DNA of 64,000 nucleotides from assembly GCF_021246445.1 (NCBI RefSeq), contig NZ_JAJQXW010000003.1:248001-312000 (forward strand). Reading direction: 5' to 3'. The position numbers and the translations under genes are program-made. Positions 44,743 through 53,328 of the stretch are shown here, in pieces; the stretch's first letter is position 1; each line of letters opens with the position of its first letter. The DNA is from Rhabdothermincola salaria (GTDB lineage: Bacteria; Actinomycetota; Acidimicrobiia; Acidimicrobiales; Acidimicrobilacustridaceae). Below the pieces are notes generated by a model. It saw only the letters and a list, made by a program, of their open reading frames with translations. It had not been told where the DNA came from and searched no databases.

Positions 44743-45948
44743 ATGAGCACCACCTCCGACGCCACGCCCGCGGCCCCTTCCGTGCCCGCCAAGCCCAAGG
44801 CCGAGCGCTGGAGCTTCCAGTGGAAGGAGCTCTTCAGCGAGGTCATCACCTCCGGGCTGTGCACCGGCTGCGCGGGATGTGTGATCTCCTGCCCCCACGA
44901 CGTCATCGGCTACGACCACACCGCCGGCGGCTACACGCCCTTCCACCTCGAGGAAGAGCTGGGCCTCGACAACTGCGTGCACGGCGAGAAGGGCTGCACC
45001 TCGTGCACGAGGGCGTGCCCCCGGTTCCGGTTGTGGGAGCCGCAGGCCGACGAGCACCTCTTCGGCCGCGAACGAGAGGACGACGAGATCGCCGGCATCC
45101 ACGGCGACATCCTCCTCACCCGGGCCTCCGACGACATGGTGCACCGCATGGGCCAGGACGGCGGGCTGGTGTCGGCCATCCTCATCTGGGCCATGCAGGA
45201 GGGCTACATCGACGGTGCCCTGACCTCCTACCTCGAGGGCGGAGCCGACTCCGGCAGCTGGAAGGCCGTGCCCGGCGTGGCGTCCGACCGCGACGAGGTC
45301 CTCGCCGCGGCCGGTAGTCGCTACACCTACTCGGCCAACACCCTGGCCATCGACGAGGCCCTCGAGAAGGGGCTGTCCAAGCTGGCCCTGGTGGGCATGA
45401 GCTGCCAGTCGTCGGTGCCGCCGGTGATGTGGAGCCGCAAGGTCGGCAAGATCTCCAAGCCCATCGTGTTCAACATCGGGCTGCTCTGCTCCAAGACCTT
45501 CGACGACGCCATCTTCGAAGAGCTCTTCGAGGCCAAGTACCGCCTCCGCAAGTCCGAGATCGTGAAGATGAACATCAAGGGCGTCTTCCAGATCTGGATG
45601 CGCGACGGCAGCTACCACGAGGTCAACCTGAAGGAGTGCCACGCCTGGACGCGTGAGGGCTGCACCCACTGCCCCGACTTCGCCGCCGAGCACGCCGACA
45701 TCTCCACCGGGGGCATCGGCAAGGACAACGACTGGACCCTCACCATCGTGCGCACCGATCTCGGTCGCGAGATCATCGATCGCATGATCGCCGACGGCTC
45801 GATCGTGGCCCGGCCCGGCGACGAGGACCCGGGGGCCATCGCCCTCATGCGCAAGCTGGCCGAGAAGAGCCGGTCGCGTTGGCCCCAGTGGGCCGAGCCG
45901 GTGGTGCGCCTGGGCCTGCCCGAGAAGAAGGCCAAGGCCAAGACCTGA
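44743..45948 (+). CDS. FrhB/FpoF-type coenzyme F420 oxidoreductase beta-subunit-like iron-sulfur protein
   Basis: 401 aa, cytoplasmic. Two cysteine clusters near the N-terminus, CTGCAGCVISCP and CVHGEKGCTSCTRACP, should bind [4Fe-4S] centres. The rest is the FrhB N/C domain pair, with GQDGGLVSAILIWAMQEGYIDGAL and FNIGLLCSKTFDDAIFEELF, and a late CTHCPDFAAEHADISTGG. FrhB-type proteins move electrons between F420H2 (via FAD) and Fe-S partners. No hydrogenase genes are nearby, so the partner is unknown. It is divergent from the acyl-CoA dehydrogenase. Confidence 0.85.
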   Translation: MSTTSDATPAAPSVPAKPKAERWSFQWKELFSEVITSGLCTGCAGCVISCPHDVIGYDHTAGGYTPFHLEEELGLDNCVHGEKGCTSCTRACPRFRLWEPQADEHLFGREREDDEIAGIHGDILLTRASDDMVHRMGQDGGLVSAILIWAMQEGYIDGALTSYLEGGADSGSWKAVPGVASDRDEVLAAAGSRYTYSANTLAIDEALEKGLSKLALVGMSCQSSVPPVMWSRKVGKISKPIVFNIGLLCSKTFDDAIFEELFEAKYRLRKSEIVKMNIKGVFQIWMRDGSYHEVNLKECHAWTREGCTHCPDFAAEHADISTGGIGKDNDWTLTIVRTDLGREIIDRMIADGSIVARPGDEDPGAIALMRKLAEKSRSRWPQWAEPVVRLGLPEKKAKAKT

Positions 45949-45998
45949 ACCCGGTCCGGGCCGCCGACCGGGGCCGAGGCCCGGCAGGAGAGCCCGGG

Positions 45999-46469
45999 TC
46001 AGCCCTCGGTCGTGGTGGTGGACTCGTCGTCCGCCGAGGTGTCGCCGGTGGGCCGATCCGGCAGCGCACAGCTGCCCAGGGCGTCCTGCACGTCGTCGGG
46101 GAGCTGATCGAACTCCGCCGCCGGATCGTCGTTGCTGCCCAAGGCGTTGTCGAGCTCGGAGAAGGTCGGACCTTCGTAGCCGCTCTGGGAGGCGTCGTCG
46201 GAGTTGTACGGCACCATGTCGACGAAGACCTGGTACTGGCAGCGGCACTGCTCGTCGCTGCCGCCGGTGACATCCGGTGACAGCGTGGCGTCGGTGCCGG
46301 CCAGCGTGTCGTCGGTGAGGGTGTACGAGCGGTTGGTGCAGGCCTCGAGGAAGTTCTTCTCGACGATCGCCTCGTAGGAGTCCGGCGTGTTGCTCTCGCC
46401 GCAGGCGGCCAGCGTGAGGCCGAGCACGAGGGCCACTCCGGCCATCGCGGCAGTCCGTCGTCGCTGCAT
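45999..46469 (-). CDS. Small lipoprotein of unknown function
   Basis: 156 aa. The signal peptide ends in the lipobox LTLAACGES (Cys about 23). The mature part is acidic with Cys residues in EACTNRSYTL, EQCRCQYQVF and LGSCALP, and a Thr/Glu tail (STTTTEG). The ATG at 46469 is chosen; a TTG three codons upstream is possible. I do not recognise the family. Confidence 0.72.
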   Translation of the reverse strand: MQRRRTAAMAGVALVLGLTLAACGESNTPDSYEAIVEKNFLEACTNRSYTLTDDTLAGTDATLSPDVTGGSDEQCRCQYQVFVDMVPYNSDDASQSGYEGPTFSELDNALGSNDDPAAEFDQLPDDVQDALGSCALPDRPTGDTSADDESTTTTEG

Positions 46470-46578
46470 CGTGTCCAAACCGTCCTCGTGGGTCGTTCGC
46501 CGACCCCTTCGGGGTCGGGCCGCGGGACACCGTAGCCGCGACGCCCTCGGGCCCCGAATCGGGGGGGGCCGCCGGGCC

Positions 46579-47256
46579 TCAGGCCGGCGCCAGGCCGGCC
46601 AGGGCCCGAGCCCGGGCGAAGACCGCGTCGAGCATGGGCTCGGTGAGGCGGCCGGTGAAGGTGTTCTGCTGGCTCACGTGGTAGCAGCCCAGGAGGGTGC
46701 GGCCGTGGCCGAGGTCCACCTCGACGCCGTGGCCGAAGCGGGGTCGGGGCCGCAGGCCGAGGTGCGCCGCCACTGCGGCGAAGCCGAACCCGCCCAACGC
46801 CACGATCACCCGGAGCTCACCCAGCACGTCGAGCTCACGGGCGAGGAAGGGAGCGCACGCATCGCGTTCGGTGGGGAGGGGCTTGTTGGCCGGCGGCGCG
46901 CACTTCACCGGGGCGGTGACGTAGGCGTCGGCGAGGGCCAACCCGTCGTCGAGGCCCACGCTCTCGGCCTGGTTGGCGAGCCCGGCCCGCCACAGCGCCC
47001 GGTAGAGCCACTCCCCCGAGCGGTCACCGGTGAACATCCGCCCGGTGCGGTTGGCCCCGTGCGCCGCCGGGGCCAGGCCCACCACCACGATGCAAGCCGA
47101 CGGGTCGCCGAACCCGGGCACGGGACGACCCCAGTACTCCTCGTCGGCGTAGGCGGCGCGCTTGGTGGCGGCCACCTCCTCGCGCCACGCCACCAAGCGT
47201 GGGCAACGGCGACAGCCGACCACGTCGGCAGCCACGGCGACGAGCGAGTCGGACAC
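46579..47256 (-). CDS. Uracil-DNA glycosylase family 5 (UdgB)
   Basis: Base-excision repair enzyme for uracil and other deaminated bases, 225 aa. The active-site motif is GLAPAAHGANRTGRMFTGD, the UdgB form (no Asn/Asp at the usual general-base place), and motif 2 is CYHVSQQNTFTGRLT. The Cys set CRRCPRL near the N-terminus with CAPPANKPLP is consistent with the [4Fe-4S] site of this class. GTG start with TACCGT 7 nt upstream, so leaderless. Confidence 0.9.
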   Translation of the reverse strand: MSDSLVAVAADVVGCRRCPRLVAWREEVAATKRAAYADEEYWGRPVPGFGDPSACIVVVGLAPAAHGANRTGRMFTGDRSGEWLYRALWRAGLANQAESVGLDDGLALADAYVTAPVKCAPPANKPLPTERDACAPFLARELDVLGELRVIVALGGFGFAAVAAHLGLRPRPRFGHGVEVDLGHGRTLLGCYHVSQQNTFTGRLTEPMLDAVFARARALAGLAPA

Positions 47257-47263
47257 CGTCGCG

Positions 47264-47269
47264 ACGGTA
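47264..47269 (-). promoter_or_regulatory. Leaderless -10 element of the uracil-DNA glycosylase gene
   Basis: TACCGT on the minus strand, 7 nt before the GTG start. Confidence 0.5.
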
Positions 47270-47329
47270 GCGGTCCGTCGTCGACCGGCCCTCCTGGGGC
47301 CGGACCCCCGCGACCCGCCCGCCCCTCGG

Positions 47330-47335
47330 TATCGT
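47330..47335 (+). promoter_or_regulatory. -10 element of the phosphatase/DUF3090/SCO1664 operon
   Basis: TATCGT ends 11 nt before the ATG at 47347; the transcript would have almost no leader. Confidence 0.45.
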
Positions 47336-47346
47336 GACCGACGCCC

Positions 47347-47994
47347 ATGGCTGCCCGATCCAAAACCCCCCGACCCACCCTCGTGCTGCTGGTGCGCCAC
47401 GGCCAGACCCCCACCACCGGCGCCACCCTGCCGGGGCGGGCCCCCGGCCTGCACCTCGCGGAGGCCGGCCGGGCCCAGGCCGACCGGGCGGCCGACCGCA
47501 TCGCCGCGCTCGAGCAGGTGGCGGCCGTCTACGCCTCGCCGCTCGAGCGCACCCGCGAGACCGCCGCCCCCATCGCCCGCGCCCGGCGCCTGCGGGTGCG
47601 CACCGACAAGGGCCTGCTCGAGTGCGACTTCGGCGAATGGACGGGCAAGAAGCTCGCCGACCTCCGCAAGAAGCCGGCCTGGGAGACCGTCCAGCGCTAC
47701 CCGAGCGGTTTCCGCTTCCCCGGGGGCGAGTCGTTCGTGGAGATGCAGACCCGCATGGGCTCCGCGCTCGACCGCCTCGTCGCCCGCCACCCCGGCGAGA
47801 CCATCGTGGCCGTGTCGCACGCCGATCCCATCAAGGCCGCGCTGGCGCAGGCCCTCGGCACCCACCTCGACCTCTTCCAGCGCATCGTCGTGTCGCCCTG
47901 CTCCATCTCCGCGGTGCTCTACGGCCCCGGCGGACCGGCGGTACTGGCGGCCAACTCCACCGGCGACGACCTCAGCGCCCTCGGCCTCTCCTGA
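47347..47994 (+). CDS. Histidine phosphatase family protein (MSMEG_4193-type)
   Basis: 215 aa. The phosphohistidine motif is LLVRHGQTPTTG (RHG, about residue 17) and the second catalytic His is in VAVSHADPIKAALA. It resembles 2,3-bisphosphoglycerate-dependent mutase-like phosphatases (FGEWTGKKLADL). In actinobacteria this protein, DUF3090 and SCO1664 form a fixed trio; here the three genes are spaced by 8 nt and overlap, clearly one operon. The substrate is unknown. Confidence 0.9.
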   Translation: MAARSKTPRPTLVLLVRHGQTPTTGATLPGRAPGLHLAEAGRAQADRAADRIAALEQVAAVYASPLERTRETAAPIARARRLRVRTDKGLLECDFGEWTGKKLADLRKKPAWETVQRYPSGFRFPGGESFVEMQTRMGSALDRLVARHPGETIVAVSHADPIKAALAQALGTHLDLFQRIVVSPCSISAVLYGPGGPAVLAANSTGDDLSALGLS

Positions 47995-48002
47995 TCGCAC
48001 CC

Positions 48003-48509
48003 ATGCTGGATTCCTTCGACTTCCCCGATCCCACCCAGGTCATGCCCGTCGCCCTCGGCGAGCCCGGCGACCGCCTCTTCCTGCTCCAGGTGGTGCACGA
48101 CGACGTGCCCGTGCTGTTCAAGGTGGAGAAGTCCCAGGTGGCTGCGCTGTGCGACTACCTCGGCGGCATCCTGGCCGACCTCCCCCCCATCGACGAGGCC
48201 GACATCCCCGGCGACCCCGAACCGCCCGATCCCCGCACGGCCATCACCTCGTGGCCGATCGCCTCGTTGGCCGTGGCCTACGAGGAGGACACCGACCGCA
48301 TCCTGGTCGTGGCCGAGCCCTTCGACGACGTCGTCGACGAGGCCGACCCCGACAGCGAGCCCCCGACCGCCCGCATCCGCATGACGCGCGCCCAGGTGGC
48401 CGGCTTCATCCGCACGGGTCGGGCCCTCGTCGCCGCCGGACGACCTCCGTGCCCGCTGTGCGGCCTGCCCACGGGACCGGGGAGGCACGCGTGCCCCCGG
48501 ATGAACTGA
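48003..48509 (+). CDS. DUF3090 family protein
   Basis: 168 aa, hydrophilic. It has FPDPTQVMPVALGEPGDRLFLLQV at the start and a C-terminal zinc-ribbon-like CPLCGLPTGPGRHACPR. DUF3090 is found almost only in actinobacteria beside the phosphatase and SCO1664 genes. Its role is not known. Confidence 0.9.
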   Translation: MLDSFDFPDPTQVMPVALGEPGDRLFLLQVVHDDVPVLFKVEKSQVAALCDYLGGILADLPPIDEADIPGDPEPPDPRTAITSWPIASLAVAYEEDTDRILVVAEPFDDVVDEADPDSEPPTARIRMTRAQVAGFIRTGRALVAAGRPPCPLCGLPTGPGRHACPRMN

Positions 48510-49201
48510 GCCTGCGCCCCGTCCTCGAGCACGGCGCCCTGGAGATCATCGGCCGCATGCCGTGGAGCTCCAACGGCACGTTCCTCGCCGAGGCCTGCCT
48601 CGACGGACGCACCGAGCGGGCCATCTACAAGCCCCACCGGGGTGAGCGGCCGCTCTGGGACTTCCCCGACGGCCTCTACCGCCGGGAGGTGGCCGCCTAC
48701 GAGCTCAGCCACGCCCTCGGATGGGACCTCGTGCCCCTCACCGTGCTGCGCGAGGAAGGTCCCCTCGGCGTGGGATCGCTGCAGGCCTTCGTCGAGGCCG
48801 ACTTCGAGCAGCACTACTTCACCCTCCTCGAGGACGAGGAGCACCACCCCACGTTCCGGCGCCTGGCTGCCTTCGACTTCGTGGCCAACAACACCGACCG
48901 CAAGGGCGGGCACTGCCTGCTGGGTCCGGGGGGCCGCATCTGGGGCATCGACAACGGGTTGTCGTTCCACGCCGAGTTCAAGCTGCGCACGGTCATCTGG
49001 GACTTCGCCGGCGAGCCGCTCGATCCCGACGCCATCGCCGACCTGCGACGCCTCGTCGACGACGGCCTCCCCGAACCCCTGGCGGCCCTGCTCGGGACCT
49101 TCGAGCGCGATGCGCTGGTCACCCGGGCCCGGGCGCTGGTGCGCGAAGGCACCCTGCCGGTCGACCCCACCGGCCACCGCTACCCCTGGCCGCTGGTCTG
49201 A
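48491..49201 (+). CDS. SCO1664 family protein (PI3/4-kinase-like fold)
   Basis: 236 aa. Motifs IYKPHRGERPLWDFPDGLYRREVAAYELS and FDFVANNTDRKGGHCLL with WGIDNGLSFH resemble the nucleotide- and metal-binding loops of phosphatidylinositol-kinase-like proteins (HxxND/DNG pattern). GTG start with GGGAGG 6 nt upstream, overlapping DUF3090 by 19 nt, third gene of the trio. In many relatives mshC follows; here the neighbour is a convergent etfA. Confidence 0.88.
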   Translation: MPPDELSLRPVLEHGALEIIGRMPWSSNGTFLAEACLDGRTERAIYKPHRGERPLWDFPDGLYRREVAAYELSHALGWDLVPLTVLREEGPLGVGSLQAFVEADFEQHYFTLLEDEEHHPTFRRLAAFDFVANNTDRKGGHCLLGPGGRIWGIDNGLSFHAEFKLRTVIWDFAGEPLDPDAIADLRRLVDDGLPEPLAALLGTFERDALVTRARALVREGTLPVDPTGHRYPWPLV

Positions 49202-49330
49202 GCGAGCGCCGCCCCACGCGGCGGTGCCGGCCCCGACGGTGGCATCGAGGGGTGGTGAGGAAGGCTCGCCCGGGACCTCGCCGGGCGCCAGCAGACGGGC
49301 CAGCCCGGCCACGGGCCCGCAGGCGCTACG

Positions 49331-49365
49331 CGAACCGACCCCGGCACGAGGCCGGGGTCGGTTCG
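49331..49365. terminator. Bidirectional terminator hairpin between SCO1664 gene and etfA
   Basis: A perfect 15-bp stem (CGAACCGACCCCGGC and its complement) with an ACGAG loop, between convergent genes. Confidence 0.8.
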
Positions 49366-49402
49366 ACGAAGGGTCGGTGCGGCCCGGTGGGGCCGCCTGC
49401 GC

Positions 49403-50368
49403 CTAGCGCTTCTCGAGGGCCTCGAGGAGCGCCGGCAGCACCTTGTGCACGTCGCCCACGATGCCGAGGTCGCTGATCCCGAAGATGGGGGCCTCGGCAT
49501 CCTTGTTGATGGCGATGATGTTCTTGGAGCCCTTCATGCCGACCATGTGCTGGGTGGCACCGGAGATGCCGGCGGCGATGTAGACGTCGGGCTTGACGAC
49601 CTTGCCGGTCTGGCCGACCTGGTAGCTGTAGGGCACCCAACCGGCGTCGACGATGGCGCGGGAGGCACCGGGGGCACCCTTGAGGTCCTTGGCCAGCCGC
49701 TCGATCATCTCGTACTTCTCGGCCTCACCGAGGCCACGACCGCCGGCCACGACCACGGCCGCTTCGTCGAGCGACGGGCCGGAGCGCTCCTCGACGTGGC
49801 GGTTCACGATCTTGGCCCCTCCGCTCTTGCCTGCGTCGGGCACGGCGATGGTCTCGACCGCCGCCGCACCGCCGCCCGACGCCTCGGGGGCGAAGGACTT
49901 GGGGCGAACCAGCACGAGGAACGGGCCCTCGCCGCTGAAGGTGGTCTTGACGTTGGTCGAGCCACCGAAGACGGGCTCGGTGGTGACCAGGCTGGAGCCT
50001 TCGACGGCCACGTCGACGTTGTTGGTGATGACCGTGCGGTCGAGCTTGACCGACAGGCGCCCGGCGACATCGCGACCGACGTAGGTGGTGGGGAACAAGA
50101 TGGCGTTCGGCGCCTGGGCGCCGGCGGCGTCGGCGAGGGCGCCGGCCACCGGCACGCCCGGCAGGGCGTCGCCGAGGTCGCCGGTGGCGAGGACCTTGGC
50201 CGCGCCGTACTCGCCGAGGGTGCCGGCGATGGCGTCGGCGTCACCACCGGCGTACACGGCCTCGACGGTGTCGCCGAGCTCGCGGGCCTTGGTGAGCAGT
50301 TCGAGGGTGGTGGGGGTGACCTTGCCGTCAACGGCCTCGGCGAACACCCAGATCTTGGAAAGCGTCAT
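49403..50368 (-). CDS. etfA: Electron transfer flavoprotein subunit alpha
   Basis: 321 aa. The C-terminal FAD domain contains [43 protein letters not shown] and [22 protein letters not shown], all typical of EtfA. It takes electrons from acyl-CoA dehydrogenases and passes them to the quinone pool. It lies 45 nt after etfB in one operon. Confidence 0.96.
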   Translation of the reverse strand: MTLSKIWVFAEAVDGKVTPTTLELLTKARELGDTVEAVYAGGDADAIAGTLGEYGAAKVLATGDLGDALPGVPVAGALADAAGAQAPNAILFPTTYVGRDVAGRLSVKLDRTVITNNVDVAVEGSSLVTTEPVFGGSTNVKTTFSGEGPFLVLVRPKSFAPEASGGGAAAVETIAVPDAGKSGGAKIVNRHVEERSGPSLDEAAVVVAGGRGLGEAEKYEMIERLAKDLKGAPGASRAIVDAGWVPYSYQVGQTGKVVKPDVYIAAGISGATQHMVGMKGSKNIIAINKDAEAPIFGISDLGIVGDVHKVLPALLEALEKR

Positions 50369-50413
50369 GGCGAAAAGTTCTCCTAATCGTCCGTTGCCGG
50401 ACTGCGTGGGTGC

Positions 50414-51196
50414 TCAGATGACCTTGAGGTTCTCGAGGTAGGCGACGATCTTCTCGAAGCCGGTGCCGTCGTCCTCGATGATCTCGCCGGCCTCGCGGGC
50501 GGGCGCCTCTTCGATGGCGACGATCTCCTGGCCGGCGCCGGCCCAGCCGATCGACGCGGCGTCGAGACCGAGGTCGGCGACGGTGAGCGTGTCGACCGGC
50601 TTGGACTTGGCGGCCATGATCCCCTTGAAGGAGGGGTAGCGGGGCTCGACCACGCCGGCGGTCACCGACACCACGGCGGGCAGCGGGCACTCGACGTCGT
50701 CGTAGCCGTTGTCGGTCTGGCGCTGCACCTTGACGGTGCCGGCGTCGATCTCGATCTGCTTGGCGAAGGTCACCGACGGCAGGTCGAGCAGGGCGGCGAT
50801 CTGCTCGGGCACCGTGCCCGTGTAGCCGTCGCTCGACTCGGTGGCGGTGAGCACCAGGTCGGCGGCCTCGACCCGTTCGATGGCCTTGGCCAGCACCTTG
50901 GCGGTGCCGAGGGCGTCGGAGCCGGCGAGGGCCTCGTCGCTCACCAGGATGGCCTGGGCGGCTCCCATGGCCAGCGCCGTGCGCAGACCGCCGACCTCGC
51001 CGTTGGGGGCCATGGAGACGAGGGTGACCTCGCCGCCGCCGGCCGCGGTGACGAGCTGCAGGGCCATCTCGACACCGTACGAGTCGGACTCGTCGAGGAT
51101 GAGCTTGCCGTCCCGCTTGAGGGTCTTGGTGGTGGGATCCAGCGCACCCGGGTCGGCCGGGTCCGGGATCTGCTTGACGCACACGACGACGTTCAT
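50414..51196 (-). CDS. etfB: Electron transfer flavoprotein subunit beta
   Basis: 260 aa, AMP-binding subunit of ETF. It starts MNVVVCVKQIPDP and has LNPYDxxA-equivalent LDESDSYGVEMALQL plus the recognition loop PRYPSFKGIMAAKSKP. The partner of etfA. The nearest acyl-CoA dehydrogenase in the window is at 43.4 kb. Confidence 0.96.
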   Translation of the reverse strand: MNVVVCVKQIPDPADPGALDPTTKTLKRDGKLILDESDSYGVEMALQLVTAAGGGEVTLVSMAPNGEVGGLRTALAMGAAQAILVSDEALAGSDALGTAKVLAKAIERVEAADLVLTATESSDGYTGTVPEQIAALLDLPSVTFAKQIEIDAGTVKVQRQTDNGYDDVECPLPAVVSVTAGVVEPRYPSFKGIMAAKSKPVDTLTVADLGLDAASIGWAGAGQEIVAIEEAPAREAGEIIEDDGTGFEKIVAYLENLKVI

Positions 51197-51339
51197 CCCG
51201 AGATTCTGCGCCGATCGGGGGCCGAGGGCCAAATTCCGCGACCGATCCGCCCCTGGTCGGCCCGCTCGGCCGACCAGGGAAGTGACCGACGGGTAACCGC
51301 TCTCGCCCGGCACCTCCCCCACCTGGAGCGGCAGGCGAG

Positions 51340-51345
51340 TACCGT
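51340..51345 (+). promoter_or_regulatory. -10 element of the diacylglycerol-kinase-like gene
   Basis: TACCGT ends 10 nt before the GTG start. Confidence 0.45.
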
Positions 51346-51355
51346 CGCCGGCGCC

Positions 51356-52288
51356 GTGAGAGTCCTCCTCGTCGTGAACTCCAGCGCATCGTCGGTCACC
51401 GCTCGCGGGCGCGTGGTGATCGCCAAGGCGCTCTCCGCCGACCACCAGGTGACGGTGGCCGAGACGGCTCGCCGGGGCCATGCCACCCGGTTGGCGCGGG
51501 GTGCGGCCACCGACGGGGTCGACGTGGTCGTCGTCCTCGGCGGGGACGGCACCCTCAACGAGGCGGCCAACGGCCTGGCCGGCACCGACACCGCGCTGGC
51601 GGCGCTGCCCGGCGGCTCCACCAACGTGTTCGCCCGCACCCTCGGCCTGCCCGACGACCCCATCGAGGCCACGGGCTGGCTCCTCGACGCCCTCGCCCAC
51701 CGCTCCATACGGCGGGTGGGCCTGGGCTCGGTCAACGGCCGTTACTTCCTCTTCCACGTCGGCGTCGGCTTCGACGCCGCCGTCGTGGCCGAGGTCGAAC
51801 GCCGGGGCTCGCTCAAGCGCTGGGCCAGCCACGTCCTGTTCGGCTGGGCCGCCGTGCAGACCTGGCGACGCCACTACGACCGCAGTCGACCGCGGTTCGC
51901 GGTGCGGGTCACCGACGGCCCGGTGGTCGACGACGGGCTGTTCACCATCTGCCTGAACACGAACCCCTACACCTACGTCGGAACCAGACCCTTCGACGTG
52001 GCGCCCGAGGCGAACCTCGACCGGGCCCTGTCGCTGGTGACGCTCCGCTCGCTCGACCCCGTGCCGTTGCTGCGCATCGCCGCGTCGGCCATCGGCTCGG
52101 GACGCCACCTGCGGCGGTCCCGCCACGTGGCCCACGCCGCCGACGTCCACGACGCCGAGGTGGTCGGCTACGGACCGTTCCCCTACCAGGTCGACGGCGA
52201 CTACCTCGGCGAGATCGACCACCTGGTGCTGCGCCACGAGCCCGAGGTGATGGACCTTGTCGTCCCCCGGGCCACCCGGCGACCCTGA
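51356..52288 (+). CDS. Diacylglycerol/lipid kinase family protein (DAGK catalytic domain)
   Basis: 310 aa. The nucleotide-binding motif is VVVLGGDGTLNEAANGL and the substrate loop LPGGSTNVFARTLGLP, followed by GVGFDAAVVAEVERRGSLKRW. The family phosphorylates diacylglycerol, sphingosine-like or other lipid alcohols; the actual lipid is unknown. GTG start, probably leaderless. Convergent with a glycerophosphodiesterase, so phospholipid turnover is a reasonable theme. Confidence 0.88.
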   Translation: MRVLLVVNSSASSVTARGRVVIAKALSADHQVTVAETARRGHATRLARGAATDGVDVVVVLGGDGTLNEAANGLAGTDTALAALPGGSTNVFARTLGLPDDPIEATGWLLDALAHRSIRRVGLGSVNGRYFLFHVGVGFDAAVVAEVERRGSLKRWASHVLFGWAAVQTWRRHYDRSRPRFAVRVTDGPVVDDGLFTICLNTNPYTYVGTRPFDVAPEANLDRALSLVTLRSLDPVPLLRIAASAIGSGRHLRRSRHVAHAADVHDAEVVGYGPFPYQVDGDYLGEIDHLVLRHEPEVMDLVVPRATRRP

Positions 52289-52306
52289 CCCGGCCGCACG
52301 GTCGGC

Positions 52307-52999
52307 TCAGCGGACGGCGTCGACCACGCCGCGGGCCACGTCGGGCACGTTGGTGATGATCCCGTCCACCCCCATGGCGACGAGGTCCCGCATCCGCTCG
52401 GGGTCGTCGACGGTCCATGGGTGCACGACGATGCCGGCGGCGTGGGCCCGCGTGACCAGCTCCGGGGTGACGAACGGGTCCCAGGGGTTGATCGAGCGGT
52501 GGCCGCCGGCCACGGCCTGCGCCACGGGATCCGGCCCGGTGCCGAAGTCGAACACCAACAGCCCGGTGGGCAGGGAAGGCGACAGCTCGGCCACCTGCGC
52601 CGCAGCGGTCCAGTCGAAGCTGGTGACGAGGAATCGCTCGGGCTCGTCGAGCTCGTCGAGCGCCGCCACCGTGGCCCGGACCAGGTGCTCCTGGCGCGCC
52701 GTGGCGGCGACGGGCGCGTCGACCTTGATCTCCACGTTGACCCCCATCCCCGCACAGGCGTCGAGGGCGTCGGCCAGGGTGGGCACCCACTCGGGGAGGT
52801 CGGCCGATTCGGTCTCGGCGACCAGCCCGCCGCCGGGTACCCGGTCGTCGTGGTGCACCACGAGGCTCCCGTCGGCCGCCGGGCGCACATCGAGCTCGAC
52901 CCAGTCCGCACCGAGGGCGCGGGCGGCGCGGAAGGCAGCCACCGTGTTGCCGGGCGGGTGGGCGCTCGAGGCACCACGGTGAGCGATGACGAGGGTCAT
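52307..52999 (-). CDS. Glycerophosphodiester phosphodiesterase
   Basis: 230 aa TIM-barrel enzyme releasing glycerol-3-phosphate from deacylated phospholipids. It starts LVIAHRGASSAHPPGNTVAAF (catalytic HRG with the Asn and metal ligands), then ELDVRPAADGSLVVHHDD and VNVEIKVD, the conserved E/D metal sites. No signal peptide, so cytoplasmic. ATG start with TAGGGT 7 nt upstream. Confidence 0.92.
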   Translation of the reverse strand: MTLVIAHRGASSAHPPGNTVAAFRAARALGADWVELDVRPAADGSLVVHHDDRVPGGGLVAETESADLPEWVPTLADALDACAGMGVNVEIKVDAPVAATARQEHLVRATVAALDELDEPERFLVTSFDWTAAAQVAELSPSLPTGLLVFDFGTGPDPVAQAVAGGHRSINPWDPFVTPELVTRAHAAGIVVHPWTVDDPERMRDLVAMGVDGIITNVPDVARGVVDAVR

Positions 53000-53006
53000 G
53001 GCCGTG

Positions 53007-53012
53007 ACCCTA
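53007..53012 (-). promoter_or_regulatory. Leaderless -10 element of the glycerophosphodiesterase gene
   Basis: TAGGGT on the minus strand, 7 nt before the ATG. Confidence 0.5.
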
Positions 53013-53106
53013 CGTGGCCGCGCGTCGTGGGGTCCCCGCCCGCGCCGCGTCGACGGCGACGCGGCGTCCGACGCCCGTGCGCAGCGTCGCCGCGGGGCGG
53101 TCGGGT

Positions 53107-53120
53107 GAGACGTTCGTCAC
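53107..53120. promoter_or_regulatory. Weaker CRP-like site upstream of whiB
   Basis: GAGACGTTCGTCAC matches GTGA-N6-TCAC with one mismatch, about 210 nt upstream of whiB. Its spacer CGTTCG is identical to that of the site at 43345. Confidence 0.4.
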
Positions 53121-53262
53121 GTTGCGGCCGAGCGATCGCAGTGTGCACGGGGAATGGCGGGGAGGTGACCGTGATGTGACCGAACAGACCCTTGCCACGG
53201 CCCCGGCCCGCCGGTACCGTGCGTCCGTCCCAGCCACACGCATGCGTCTTGCGCGGTGGCAT

Positions 53263-53276
53263 GTGAACAGCTTCAC
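53263..53276. promoter_or_regulatory. CRP-like site in the whiB promoter region
   Basis: GTGAACAGCTTCAC fits GTGA-N6-TCAC exactly; the flanking T before it also fits TGTGA-N6-TCACA. It lies 52 nt before the whiB GTG. The M. tuberculosis whiB1 gene is a known target of the CRP homologue Rv3676. Confidence 0.6.
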
Positions 53277-53328
53277 GATCCTCTCGTCTCACCCCCCGAC
53301 GATCGTGAGCCCGATCAGTGGAGGCACC

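Noticed and set aside
53242-53328. Longer WhiB protein from ATG at 53242
   Set aside because: It would include the CRP-like site as coding sequence, while the GTG at 53329 has an excellent Shine-Dalgarno sequence and fits the family length.
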